Assembly (NCBI RefSeq): GCF_000744655.1
Contig: NZ_JQMJ01000004.1
Span: 1,674,001 to 1,738,000, forward strand
Source of the DNA: Streptacidiphilus rugosus AM-16
Lineage (GTDB): Bacteria > Actinomycetota > Actinomycetes > Streptomycetales > Streptomycetaceae
Length of the DNA stretch: 64,000 bases
Reading direction: 5' to 3'
The notes beneath the pieces are model-generated. The model was not told where the DNA came from. It ran no database searches and worked only from the letters and a program-made list of their open reading frames with translations. The translations under genes were made by a program, and so were the position numbers. Below are positions 53,121 to 61,044 of this stretch, in pieces (position 1 is the first letter of the stretch; each line of letters opens with the position of its first letter).

Positions 53121-53210
53121 TGCACGTGCATCTGCAGGGACTGCTAATGCACGTGAATCCACTCTTGCATCTGACGTATGCGAAGAGGAGCATGTATGCG
53201 TGCACCTGCA
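53121..53210. promoter_or_regulatory. TGCACGTG boxes upstream of the ATPase gene
   Basis: The region is low in GC and holds TGCACGTGCA (53121-53130, perfect palindrome), TGCACGTG (53148-53155) and GCGTGCACCTGCA (53198-53210), with several TGCA-containing half sites between. It lies between the divergent XRE and ATPase genes, so the boxes could serve both. Confidence 0.5.
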
Positions 53211-53289
53211 CGCCCCCTGGCAATCCGCCGAGAATCCGCCCCGGACGCCGAGATCGGCCGGGGCCGCGCCCGCATGGGAGGAGCTCTTC

Positions 53290-53820
53290 ATGGGCCAGAG
53301 CCCGGCGGTCGCCGCGGACCCTGGAGTAGTGGTGAGCTGTGCCCTGGCGCCTCGTCACGAGTCGGTGCGCACCGCGCGCGAGTTCACCAGGCTCACCCTG
53401 AACCGCTGGGAGCTGGGGGAGCTTTTCGACGACATCGCCCTGGTCGCAAGCGAGTTGGTGACCAACGCGCTCCGCTACGGACTCCCCTCGGTGGTGCCCG
53501 AGCAGCGCAGCGCCTGGGGTAGACGCGGGACCGGCGGCCCCAGCCCGATCGACGACCGGATGAACGCCTGCGCCGAACCCACCGCCCCCCTGATCCGGCT
53601 CAGCCTGGTGCGCAGCGAGCCCGAGGGCACCCGGCCGCAGGTGGTCTGCGCGGTGACCGACCCGAGCGAGGCCGGACCCGTCCCGCGCGAGGCGGACTGG
53701 ATAGCGGAGTCCGGGCGCGGACTGCATCTGGTGGAGTCCTTCAGTCACTCCTGGGGCTGGCACCCGATCGCGGTCGGCAAGGTCGTCTGGGCGGTCTTCG
53801 AACTGCAGTCGAATGTCTGA
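53290..53820 (+). CDS. HATPase_c_2 anti-sigma-factor-like ATP-binding protein
   Basis: ATG 53290 follows GGAGGAG, giving 176 residues. The GHKL ATPase fold has the N-box IALVASELVTNALRYG, G1 AVTDPSEAGPV and G2 ESGRGLHLVESFSHSWGW, as in SpoIIAB/RsbW-like proteins. An insert of about 40 residues (PSVVPEQRSAWGRRGTGG...) separates strands after the N-box. It lies next to the XRE and DUF397 genes, as in abaA-type loci, and probably binds a sigma or anti-sigma partner rather than acting alone. Confidence 0.9.
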   Translation: MGQSPAVAADPGVVVSCALAPRHESVRTAREFTRLTLNRWELGELFDDIALVASELVTNALRYGLPSVVPEQRSAWGRRGTGGPSPIDDRMNACAEPTAPLIRLSLVRSEPEGTRPQVVCAVTDPSEAGPVPREADWIAESGRGLHLVESFSHSWGWHPIAVGKVVWAVFELQSNV

Positions 53821-53841
53821 ACATTCGTCTTGACAACCAGA

Positions 53842-53866
53842 CGGCCCGGGAGTTGCTCCCGGGCCG
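53842..53866. terminator. bidirectional terminator between the ATPase and DUF397 genes
   Basis: CGGCCCGGGAG and CTCCCGGGCCG make a perfect 11-bp stem with a TTG loop. It is 21 bp past the ATPase stop and 51 bp from the DUF397 stop, so it can serve both convergent genes. Confidence 0.75.
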
Positions 53867-53917
53867 CCCACTGCTGCGCTGATCCGCCACGAATCCGCTA
53901 CGAATCCCCCGCGAAGC

Positions 53918-54154
53918 TCACTCCGTCAGGTGGTCGAACTCCCCCGCCTTGACGCCGTGCAGCAACGCCACGATCTCCGCCTTGGTGTAGATGAGGGCCG
54001 GACCGTCGGGGAAGCGGGAGTTGCGCACCGCGACCTCCCCGTCCGCCAGGCGGGCCATCTCGACGCAGTTGCCCTGCGAGTTGCTCATGCGGGCCTTCTG
54101 CCAGACCACTCCCTCAAGCTCCGTGGCGGCGATGCCGTTGTGGATGCGACGCAT
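53918..54154 (-). CDS. DUF397 family small protein
   Basis: ATG 54154 follows GGGGAGATACCT, giving 78 residues. The sequence LEGVVWQKARMSNSQGNCVEMARLADGEVAVRNSRFPDGPALIYTKAEIVALLHGVKAGEFDHL is a textbook DUF397 domain (W-x-K-x-x-x-S-x-x-x-G-x-C-V-E and VRDS-type motif). Known DUF397 proteins bind WhiJ-type XRE regulators and alter their DNA binding. Here the partner is probably the 52093 product. Upstream boxes match those of the XRE and ATPase genes. Confidence 0.94.
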   Translation of the reverse strand: MRRIHNGIAATELEGVVWQKARMSNSQGNCVEMARLADGEVAVRNSRFPDGPALIYTKAEIVALLHGVKAGEFDHLTE

Positions 54155-54539
54155 AGGTATCTCCCCGGGACGTGCGAGCGGTGCACCATGCAGCGGTCTC
54201 ACTGCCGGTGATGATATCGCCAGTGCACGTGCACGTGCAGGTGCTTATGCGTGTGCACATGCGTTTACATGAGGTGACAGATTTCTTTACAAGCCAGGGA
54301 GTTGGCCGCCCGAAACGGGCAAATCCGGGCGCATGGTTGTCGCTCTCGGCTACCGGCGCTGCCCGAAGTGCCAGCGATGAGCGTCATGATCGACAGCATG
54401 GAACTCCCCCGTGACACACAGTCAGTAATCATGTGTCCCCACCACCTATGTGACGCTGCCCACACGCACACGGTTCAATTCGGCGGTATAGGGGATCCCG
54501 ACTGCCGACGCACGAACGAATGACCTACGATCGTCCCCC
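54155..54539. promoter_or_regulatory. low-GC gap upstream of the DUF397 gene
   Basis: The 385-bp divergent space is low in GC near the DUF397 gene. TGCACGTGCACGTGCA (54224-54239) and TGTGCACA (54252-54259) lie 70-105 bp from its start. The right half (54300-54539) has no clear gene; a 73-residue plus-strand frame there has poor codon bias. It should hold the promoter of the CbiX-like gene. Confidence 0.5.
54224..54259. promoter_or_regulatory. TGCACGTGCA-type boxes upstream of DUF397
   Basis: TGCACGTGCACGTGCA is a perfect 16-bp palindrome (two overlapping TGCACGTGCA units), followed 12 bp later by TGTGCACA. The core TGCACGTGCA is identical to the box at 53121 upstream of the ATPase gene. This supports one regulator, probably the XRE protein. 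Confidence 0.55.
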
Positions 54540-55382
54540 ATGAGCACTGCCGCGACTCCCAGCACGCCGCTGCCCGTCCGTACCCCGAGCGCCCGCGCGC
54601 GCGGACGCCATCGCCGCCCCGAGCGCCCCGAGCTGCCGGCGGGCGCCCCCGCGCTGCTGCTCGCCCTTCCGGCCCAGGCCTCGCCCGACGCGCGCCGCCT
54701 GGCCGAGGAGGTCGCCTCCCTGATCCGGCTCGACCAGCCGGGCATCGAGGTTTCGGCCGCCTACCTGACCGCGGGCGAGGATGCCGACGGCTGCGTGGCC
54801 CTCACCGACGCGCTGGGAGCCGCGCTGGAGGCCGAGGCGGCCCCGATCGTGGTTCCCCTCTCCCCCGGCCCGTCCACGGAGCTGGACGCCGCGCTCTCGG
54901 GCTTCGACGCCGAGGTCGTCCGCCGCACCGACGCGCTCGGTCCGCACCCGCTCCTGGCGGAGGCCGTGCACGTCCGCCTCAGCGAGGCCGGCCTGGCCCG
55001 CGCGGACCGCGCGCGCCTCTTCGCGATCAACACCTCCGCCGACGGCATCGTGCTTGCCAGCACGGGCGGCCCGGAGGCGCTGGAGCTGGCCGAGGTCACC
55101 GGCGTGCTGCTGGCCGCGCGCCTGGCGGTCCCGGTCGTGGCGGCCTCCCTCGACTCCGCGGAGTCCGTCGCGGCGGCGGTCACCCACCTCCGCGACACCG
55201 GCTGCGTCCAGCCGGCCCTGGCCCCGTACCTCCTGGGCCCCGAGATCAACGCGGACGTCCTCAAGAGCGTCGCCGACGCCATCGAGTGCCCGGTCGCCGA
55301 GCCGCTCGGCGCCTACCCCTCGATCGCCCGCCTCGCCCTCGGCCTCTACCTCGCCGCGCTCGGCATCGACGCCGACATGTAG
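54540..55382 (+). CDS. CbiX/SirB-like chelatase paralogue lacking metal-site histidines
   Basis: The 280-residue protein follows the CbiX (sirohydrochlorin chelatase) order in two halves: VSAAYLTAGEDADGCVALTDAL and DALGPHPLLAEAVHVRLSEAG are recognisable. At the first metal/catalytic site, where family members have A-H-G-S-R-D-P, it reads ALPAQASPD (42-50). At the second, where F-H-x-x-x-D is usual, it reads SPGPSTELD (108-116). Both catalytic histidines are gone, so chelatase activity is unlikely. A binding or regulatory role is possible. It stands alone, with no cobalamin or sirohaem gene nearby. Confidence 0.75.
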   Translation: MSTAATPSTPLPVRTPSARARGRHRRPERPELPAGAPALLLALPAQASPDARRLAEEVASLIRLDQPGIEVSAAYLTAGEDADGCVALTDALGAALEAEAAPIVVPLSPGPSTELDAALSGFDAEVVRRTDALGPHPLLAEAVHVRLSEAGLARADRARLFAINTSADGIVLASTGGPEALELAEVTGVLLAARLAVPVVAASLDSAESVAAAVTHLRDTGCVQPALAPYLLGPEINADVLKSVADAIECPVAEPLGAYPSIARLALGLYLAALGIDADM

Positions 55383-55383
55383 T

Positions 55384-55510
55384 GGCACCACCTCAGGGGC
55401 GCGAGGAACTGCGCGAGGAACCACCCTGTGCGGACGGCCCTGCGCATTGAGGACCACCCGCACGTGGGTGGCTTGTCGCGCAGTTCCCCGCGCCCCTGGG
55501 GTAGTGCAAC
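55384..55510. repeat. palindromic intergenic repeat, copy H (complete)
   Basis: This has left arm CACCTCAGGGGCGCGAGGAA, centre TGCGGACGGCCCTG ... GGACCACCCGCA, and right arm GGTGGCTTGTCGCGCAGTTCCCCGCGCCCCTGG ending GTAGTGCAAC. It starts two bases past the CbiX-like stop. In the centre, T-to-C changes on both sides (GGATGG/CCATCC to GGACGG/CCACCC) largely keep pairing. Confidence 0.82.
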
Positions 55511-55530
55511 TCGCCCTTTGCTGAGAGGTG

Positions 55531-55560
55531 CCGCGCCCGCGCGCCGGAGTATTTGCAACT
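55531..55560. repeat. palindromic intergenic repeat, fragment
   Basis: GCCGCGCCCGCGCGCCGGAG followed by TATTTGCAAC matches the start and end of short copies C and D, with the middle (right arm) missing. It looks like a deletion derivative, directly after copy H. Confidence 0.55.
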
Positions 55561-55588
55561 GGCCCCTCCGCACAGGGCAACGCACGAC

Positions 55589-55617
55589 GCCCGCCCCGGA
55601 CCTCGGTCGGGGCGGGC
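55589..55617. terminator. terminator of the esterase gene
   Basis: GCCCGCCCCG and CGGGGCGGGC form a perfect 10-bp stem with a 9-base loop, 17 bp past the esterase stop on the minus strand. Confidence 0.65.
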
Positions 55618-55634
55618 GCTGTGGGTTCGGCGGG

Positions 55635-56780
55635 TCAGGAGGCGAACGCCGTGCGGAGGCGCGGCAGGAGGTCGGCGAGGTCGCGGTCCCAGCAGCCGGA
55701 GTCGTGGCCGCCGTCGCAGCCCCAGCTGCTGCCGTTGCCGTAGTCGACGAAGTACGGTGTCTGCCCCGCGTTGGTGAGCGCCGTGGCCAGGTGCTGGGTC
55801 GCGCTCTCCAGCCACCACTCCTCCACGCCCCGGGTGGAGACCGCCCCGCTGCCCACGTAGAGCGAGACCCCCATGCCCGCGAAGGCGGACGCGTGCTGCG
55901 TCGGGTCCGCGGCGTTCCACAGCGAGTCGTTGTACGGCGGGGTCCACGAGATCGGGTACGGCGAGCCGAACAGCGCGTCGCTGTCGACCCCCGGTGCGTA
56001 GCCGTCCCGGCCGAGGCGGCAGTAGCTCCAGTCGGTGACCGGGGCCGCGTCGGTGAGCGAGGCGAGGACGACCTCACGCAGCACCATCTCGTTCCCCGAC
56101 AGGTCCACGTCGCCCGACATCGAGGCCACCTGACCGAAGAGGTCCGGGTGCAGCTGGGCGAGGTGCATGGCGCCGAAGCCGCCCATGGAGATCCCGGCGA
56201 TCGCCCGGTGCTTCTTGTCCGCGAGCGTGCGCAGGTTCGCGTCGACGAACGGGATGACCTGGTTGATCTCGAAGTTCTCCCAGTTCTGCGCACCGGCCGC
56301 GGTGCCCTGGTCGCGCCAGTTGGAGTACCAGCCGCGGGCGCCCCCGTCGGGGATCACGGTGATCATCCCCTCGCTGCTCTTCTCCGCGTCGAACAGCGGG
56401 AAGTTGGCGCCGCTGAAGTAGTCGCAGGGGTCGCCCGGCGAACCGTGCAGCAGGTAGAGCACCGGGTAGCGGGCGGTCGGGTTGCTGTAGTAGTCGGCGG
56501 GCAGCACGATCCGGATGTGGTGGCCGACCGTACCGGGGTCGGCGGCCACCTGGGGCGTCGTCACGGTGATCGTGAAGTCGGTCGGGGTGGCCGCCGGTAC
56601 GCCCTGGCTCTGCAGCGAGGGGTCGGCGACCTGGGTCAGGCCGAAGCCGTTCGCCAGCGCCGGCGGGCCGGCCGGATCCGCGTGCGCGGCGGGCGCGGAG
56701 ATCAGGGTGGCGGCGGCCGTCGCGGCGACGGCCAGGGCCGCCTTCGCGCGCGAGCGCCACGTGGGCAGGAGCGAGCTCAT
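55635..56780 (-). CDS. secreted esterase (PF00756, esterase D/mycolyltransferase fold)
   Basis: ATG 56780 follows GGGGGACATTC, giving 381 residues with a Sec signal (AALAVAATAAATLISAPAAHA). The alpha/beta hydrolase core has ARYPVLYLLHGSPGD, VIPDGGARGWYSNW, the nucleophile Ser198 in AGISMGGFGA, and a C-terminal SSWGCDGGHDSGCWDRDLADLLP region where the catalytic His (GGHD) lies. The family includes esterase D and antigen 85-type acyltransferases. A secreted ester hydrolase or acyltransferase is likely. The upstream double operator implies regulation by the adjacent TetR. Confidence 0.88.
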   Translation of the reverse strand: MSSLLPTWRSRAKAALAVAATAAATLISAPAAHADPAGPPALANGFGLTQVADPSLQSQGVPAATPTDFTITVTTPQVAADPGTVGHHIRIVLPADYYSNPTARYPVLYLLHGSPGDPCDYFSGANFPLFDAEKSSEGMITVIPDGGARGWYSNWRDQGTAAGAQNWENFEINQVIPFVDANLRTLADKKHRAIAGISMGGFGAMHLAQLHPDLFGQVASMSGDVDLSGNEMVLREVVLASLTDAAPVTDWSYCRLGRDGYAPGVDSDALFGSPYPISWTPPYNDSLWNAADPTQHASAFAGMGVSLYVGSGAVSTRGVEEWWLESATQHLATALTNAGQTPYFVDYGNGSSWGCDGGHDSGCWDRDLADLLPRLRTAFAS

Positions 56781-56832
56781 GAATGTCCCCCAGGTTCGAC
56801 GGTGATGCCGGAGGCCGACACTAGCGTCAAAG

Positions 56833-56871
56833 AACATTGATGTACACAGATCAGTGAACGTTGATGTTCAC
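56833..56871. promoter_or_regulatory. double operator upstream of the esterase gene
   Basis: Two similar 15-bp boxes, AACATTGATGTACAC (56833-56847) and AACGTTGATGTTCAC (56857-56871), are direct repeats with starts 24 bp apart. Box 2 lies within GTGAAC-N6-GTTCAC (56854-56871). They are 53-91 bp before the esterase start, in an AT-rich patch. The TetR at 56910 is the likely binder. Confidence 0.6.
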
Positions 56872-56909
56872 AAAGCGATCCCGTTTCAGGAGGGGGAGTT
56901 GAGGGAAGA

Positions 56910-57593
56910 TCAGGTGTCCAGCAGCGCGCGGATGAGCTCGGTGATCGAGCCCCGCAACGCCGCCAGTCCGGCCACGTCGCCCACCTCGATCCGGGCCGTC
57001 ACCAGCGCGCTCACCGCGCCGATCAGCGCCCGCCCGATGAACTTCGGGTCCAGGCCCGGACGCCGGCGGCCGCCCGCGTCGATCGCGTCCGCGACGAGCA
57101 TCGCGAAGCGCTCCTGGCTGGACAACCGGCGCGACACCGCCGCGTACCCGGCTCCGTAGACCTCGATCAGGAACACCCGCGCCGAGGCGGGCGAGGCGGC
57201 CAGCGTGCCCAGGTAGGCATCCATGACCCGGTCCAGCCGGACCGCCACCGGATCGTCGGGCGAGCCGAAGGCCTCCTCGATCCTGGCGACGAACACCTCG
57301 GCGGAGTCGTCGAAGGCGGCGAGGAAGCAGTCCTCCTTGTTGGCGAAGAACTCGTAGAAGGTCTGCCGGGAGATCCGCGCCCGCTTGAGCACCGCGCCGA
57401 CGGTCGTCGCGGCATAGCCGTGCTCCGCCACCACCGCGACCATGGCGGTCAGCAGCCGCGCCCGCTGCGCCGCGCCGACCTCGTCCCGGCTGAGCCGGTG
57501 GTGTCCGCGCGGCAGCGTCGCCACGGTCTCTGGGCCGGGTGCGGAGCCGGGTGCGGCGCCGGAGACGAAGCCGGGAACGGAGTCGGAGTCCAC
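56910..57593 (-). CDS. TetR family regulator
   Basis: The 227-residue protein starts at GTG 57593, with a Pro/Gly-rich N-terminal tail of about 35 residues. The HTH reads AVVAEHGYAATTVGAVLKRARISRQTFYEFFANKEDCFLAAFDDSAE. The C-terminal domain is of the TetR_C type with VYGAGYAAVSRRLSSQERFAML. It lies just upstream of the esterase, with the double operator in between, and 23 bp after the LacI stop on the same strand. It probably represses the esterase. Confidence 0.88.
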   Translation of the reverse strand: MDSDSVPGFVSGAAPGSAPGPETVATLPRGHHRLSRDEVGAAQRARLLTAMVAVVAEHGYAATTVGAVLKRARISRQTFYEFFANKEDCFLAAFDDSAEVFVARIEEAFGSPDDPVAVRLDRVMDAYLGTLAASPASARVFLIEVYGAGYAAVSRRLSSQERFAMLVADAIDAGGRRRPGLDPKFIGRALIGAVSALVTARIEVGDVAGLAALRGSITELIRALLDT

Positions 57594-57616
57594 TGCGGCA
57601 ATCTACCCCCGGACGA

Positions 57617-58651
57617 TCAGGAGAGCGCCCCTGTGGAACCGCGGACCACCAGTTCCGGCTGGAAGACGAACTCCCCGCGCTGCGCCGGGTTGCCGCCGAT
57701 CTCCTCCAGCAGCACGTTCACCGCCGCCGCGCCCATGGACTCGACCGGCTGACGGATCGTCGTCAGCGGCGGGTCGGCGAAGGCGATCAGCGGCGAGTCG
57801 TCGAAGCCGACCACCGAGATGTCCTTGGGAACGGCCAGCCCGCGCGCCCGCGCGCCGCGGATCGCACCGAAGGCCATCAGGTCGCTGCCGCAGACGATCG
57901 CCGTGCAGCCCTTGTCCAGCAGCGCGTTGGCCGCGGCCTGGCCGCCCTCGACGGTGAACAGGGAGTGCTGGATCAGCGAGCGGCTCTCCTCCTCGCTCAG
58001 CCCCAGCAGGTCCTGCGCGGCGGCGACGAAGCCCTCCTCCTTGCGCAGCACGGGCACGAAGCGGGACGGGCCGACCGCCAGGCCGATCCTGCGGTGCCCG
58101 AGCCCGATCAGGTGGCGCAGCGCCATCCACATCGCGGCCCGGTCGTCGGGCGAGATGAACGGCGCGCTGACGCGCTCGCTGAAGCCGTTGATCATCACGA
58201 ACGGCACGCCCTGGCCCTGGAGCTTGTCGTAGCGGGCGGTGTCGGCCGTGGTGTCCGCGTGCAGACCGGAGACGAAGACGATCCCGGTGACGCCGCGCTC
58301 GACCAGCATCTCGACGAGCTCGTCCTCGGTCGAGCCGCCGGGCGTCTGGGTGCACAGGACGGGCGTGTAGCCGAAGCGGGTCAGCACCTGCTCGATGACC
58401 TGGGCCAGCGCGGGGAAGATCGGGTTGCTCAGCTCCGGGGTGATCAGCCCGATCAGTCCGGCGCTGCGCTGCCGCAGCCGGGTGGGCCGCTCGTAGCCGA
58501 GCACGTCCAGCGCGGCCAGCACCGCCTGCCGGGTCGCCGCGGCGACGCCCGGCTTCCCGTTCAGCACCCGGGAGACGGTGGCCTCGCTGACCCCCGCCTG
58601 CGCCGCGATGTCCGCCAATCGCGCTGTGTTCGCCGCCCGCGCTGTGTTCAC
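57617..58651 (-). CDS. LacI family regulator (second copy, distal)
   Basis: The 344-residue regulator has a LacI HTH (RLADIAAQAGVSEATVSRVLNGK) and a periplasmic-binding-protein-like effector domain (AGLIGLITPELSNPIFPALAQVIEQVLTRFGYTPVLCTQTPGGSTEDELVEML ...). It is close to the 59997 protein at most positions, and the DNA-recognition helix is identical. The gene order (LacI-MFS-LacI) points to duplication. It is 11 bp after the MFS gene and probably co-transcribed. Confidence 0.92.
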   Translation of the reverse strand: MNTARAANTARLADIAAQAGVSEATVSRVLNGKPGVAAATRQAVLAALDVLGYERPTRLRQRSAGLIGLITPELSNPIFPALAQVIEQVLTRFGYTPVLCTQTPGGSTEDELVEMLVERGVTGIVFVSGLHADTTADTARYDKLQGQGVPFVMINGFSERVSAPFISPDDRAAMWMALRHLIGLGHRRIGLAVGPSRFVPVLRKEEGFVAAAQDLLGLSEEESRSLIQHSLFTVEGGQAAANALLDKGCTAIVCGSDLMAFGAIRGARARGLAVPKDISVVGFDDSPLIAFADPPLTTIRQPVESMGAAAVNVLLEEIGGNPAQRGEFVFQPELVVRGSTGALS

Positions 58652-58662
58652 GGGAACGAAGC

Positions 58663-59991
58663 CTATTGCACGAACAGCTTTTCGCCCGCCGTTTGCCGCA
58701 GGCCCACTCGGCTGCGCAGACGGACCGAGCAGGCGAGCGCGAGCAGCGCCGCCGCGGCGGGCACGTGGTAGCCCGTGCCCGGCGGTGCGTGGTCGACCAG
58801 CCAGCCGCCCGCCGCGGTGCCGGCGGAGATGCCGACCAGCAGTCCGGTGGTGGTCCAGGTGAAGCCCTCGGTCAGCTGTTCCGGCGGCACCAGCTCGCCG
58901 ACCAGGCCCATGCTGGTCGACATCGTCGGCGCCGTGGCCAGGCCCGCGACCAGCAGGATCGCCGCCAGCTGCGGCAGCGAGGAGGCGAACGGCAACGGCG
59001 CCAGGGTCAGCGCCATCGCGGCCAGCGCCCAGCGCAGCCGCACCACCGGACGGCCGCGCGGCCGCCAGATCCCGAAGGCCAGACCGGACAGGCAGGAGCC
59101 GAACGCGTAGCAGGAGAGCACCAGGCTGGCGGCGGCCTTGTGGCCGTGCGCCTGGGCGAAGCCGATCGTGGTGATCTCCATGGTGCCGAAGACCCCGCCC
59201 GCGGCCACCAGCATCACCACCAGCGCCGGCATCCCCTCCGCCCGCAGCGCGCCGCCCGCCGGATGCGCCCCACCCGGAACTCCGCCGGGGCGCGCGCGCC
59301 GTAGGCGGCCCAGCCCTCGTCCGGCCACGGTGGGGCGGCCGCTCCCGCCGATGAGCGGGATCGCCCGCCGCCCGGCCCCGGCCGGGTCCGGCGCGCGGCG
59401 CGTCGGCGGCGGTTCGGTGCGGCGTTGGGTCGCCAGGGCGAGGATGCCGGTCAGCGCCAGCAGGCTCGCGGTCAGGTAGGCGGTCAGCGGGGAGAAGCCG
59501 GTCGCCAGGGTCATCGCGGCGATGGGGCCGAGGATGTAGCAGAGCTCGTCGGCGACGCCCTCGTAGGCGTAGGCGGTGTGCAGCACGGCCTCGCGGCCGC
59601 GGTGCAGCCGGGCCCAGCGGGCGCGGGCCAGGGAGCCGGTGTTGGGGCCGAGGCCGCTGACCGCGCAGGCCAGCAGGTAGACCTGGACCGGGGCGTGCCC
59701 GTACAGCGCGGCGACGATCCCCGCGCCGCCGAGGCTCGCCAGCAGCACCGCCGGCACGCTCACCCTGGTCTGCCCGTAGCGGTCCACCAGCCTGGCCTGC
59801 CAGGGCCCGGCCGCCGCGACGGCGACGAGCGTGGCCGCGCCGCCGAGGCCGGCCAGGCTGTAGGAGCGGTGCAGCGAGGTCACCAGCAGGGTGGCCGCGA
59901 GCGAGAACATCCCCATCGGGAACCGCGCCACGAGCACGGCCAGGCTGAACCCGACCGCGCCGCGCGGCGCGAACAGTGCGCGGTAGGACAC
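58663..59991 (-). CDS. MFS transporter between two LacI genes
   Basis: GTG 59991 is taken, since the frame upstream runs into the LacI gene; this gives 442 residues. Twelve spans of the MFS fold are seen (PMGMFSLAATLLVTSLHRSYSLAGLGGAATLVAVAAAG..., ATAPTMSTSMGLVGELVPPEQLTEGFTWTTTGLLVGISAG). The central loop is long and rich in Pro, Arg and Gly (about 245-305) but in frame. The family resembles actinobacterial sugar-efflux/SotB-like or drug MFS proteins. Its place in a maltose operon suggests sugar export or balance, but this is inference. Confidence 0.85.
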   Translation of the reverse strand: MSYRALFAPRGAVGFSLAVLVARFPMGMFSLAATLLVTSLHRSYSLAGLGGAATLVAVAAAGPWQARLVDRYGQTRVSVPAVLLASLGGAGIVAALYGHAPVQVYLLACAVSGLGPNTGSLARARWARLHRGREAVLHTAYAYEGVADELCYILGPIAAMTLATGFSPLTAYLTASLLALTGILALATQRRTEPPPTRRAPDPAGAGRRAIPLIGGSGRPTVAGRGLGRLRRARPGGVPGGAHPAGGALRAEGMPALVVMLVAAGGVFGTMEITTIGFAQAHGHKAAASLVLSCYAFGSCLSGLAFGIWRPRGRPVVRLRWALAAMALTLAPLPFASSLPQLAAILLVAGLATAPTMSTSMGLVGELVPPEQLTEGFTWTTTGLLVGISAGTAAGGWLVDHAPPGTGYHVPAAAALLALACSVRLRSRVGLRQTAGEKLFVQ

Positions 59992-59996
59992 CCGTG

Positions 59997-61043
59997 TCAG
60001 GCCCGCGGCCTGGCGCCGGTGGAACCGCGGACGACCAGCTCGGGCTGGAAGACGAACTCGGCCCGGTGCGCCTCGGCCGCGTTGATCTCCTCCAGCAGCG
60101 CGTCGACCGCCGCCGCGCCCATCGCCTCGACGGGCTTGCGAATGGTCGTCAGCGGCGGGTCGGCGAAGGCGATCAGCGGGGAGTCGTCGAAGCCGACCAC
60201 CGAGACGTCGCCCGGCACGCTCAGTCCCCGCTGACGGGCGGCGCGGATGACGCCGAAGGCCATCAGGTCGCTGCCGCAGACGATCGCGGTGCAGCCCTTG
60301 TCCAGCAGGCTGCCGCCCGCGGCGTGGCCGCCCTCGACGGTGAACAGGGTGTGCTGGACCAGGTCCTCGCTCTCGGCCGCGCTCAGCCCGAGCAGTTCCT
60401 GGGTGGCCTCGTGGAAGCCCTCCAGCTTCCTGGCCACCGGGACGAAGCGGGCCGGTCCGACGGCCAGGCCGACGCGCTGGTGGCCGAGTTCGGCGAGGTG
60501 CCGCACCGCCATCCACATGGCGGCCCGGTCGTCGGGCGAGACGAAGGAGGCGTCGATGCGCTCGCTGAACCCGTCGATCAGCACGAAGGGGACGCCGCGT
60601 CCGGCGAGCCTGGCGTAGCGCTCGTGGTCGGCGCTGGTGTCGGCGTGCAGTCCCGAGACGAAGACGATGCCGGTGACGCCGCGGTCGACCAGCATGTCGA
60701 CCAGCTCGTCCTCGGTCGAGCCGCCGGGCGTCTGCGTGCACAGCAGCGGGGTGTACCCGTGCCGGGTCAGCACCTGCTCGATCATCTGGGCCAGCGCCGG
60801 GAAGATCGGGTTGCTCAGCTCCGGCGTGATCAGCCCGATCAGTCCGGCGCTGCGCTGCCGCAGTTTCACCGGCCGGTCGTAGCCGAGCACGTCCAGCGCC
60901 GCCAGCACCGTCTGCCTGGTCGTGGCCGAGACGCCCGCCTTGCCGTTCAGCACCCGCGAGACCGTGGCCTCGCTGACACCGGCCTGGGCCGCGATGTCCG
61001 CGAGCCTGGCCGGTGACGGCGCGACCTGAGGGGGAATGGTCAT
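59997..61043 (-). CDS. LacI family regulator (MalR-like)
   Basis: The 348-residue LacI protein has HTH ARLADIAAQAGVSEATVSRVLNGKAG and an effector domain (GLITPELSNPIFPALAQMIEQVLTRHGYTPLLCTQTPGG ...). It lies one base after the alpha-glucosidase stop and is in the operon of the maltose-type transporter. In Streptomyces, MalR represses malEFG until maltose or maltodextrin is present. The same role is likely here. Confidence 0.93.
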   Translation of the reverse strand: MTIPPQVAPSPARLADIAAQAGVSEATVSRVLNGKAGVSATTRQTVLAALDVLGYDRPVKLRQRSAGLIGLITPELSNPIFPALAQMIEQVLTRHGYTPLLCTQTPGGSTEDELVDMLVDRGVTGIVFVSGLHADTSADHERYARLAGRGVPFVLIDGFSERIDASFVSPDDRAAMWMAVRHLAELGHQRVGLAVGPARFVPVARKLEGFHEATQELLGLSAAESEDLVQHTLFTVEGGHAAGGSLLDKGCTAIVCGSDLMAFGVIRAARQRGLSVPGDVSVVGFDDSPLIAFADPPLTTIRKPVEAMGAAAVDALLEEINAAEAHRAEFVFQPELVVRGSTGARPRA

Positions 61044-61044
61044 C

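Noticed and set aside
54302..54523. 73-residue plus-strand frame upstream of the CbiX-like gene
   Set aside because: Poor third-position GC bias, no ribosome-binding site and no family. It is treated as promoter DNA.
59280..59420. Possible frameshift in the MFS gene loop
   Set aside because: The Pro/Arg/Gly-rich loop is long, but the frame stays open and the spans on both sides are intact. A long central loop is normal in MFS proteins.
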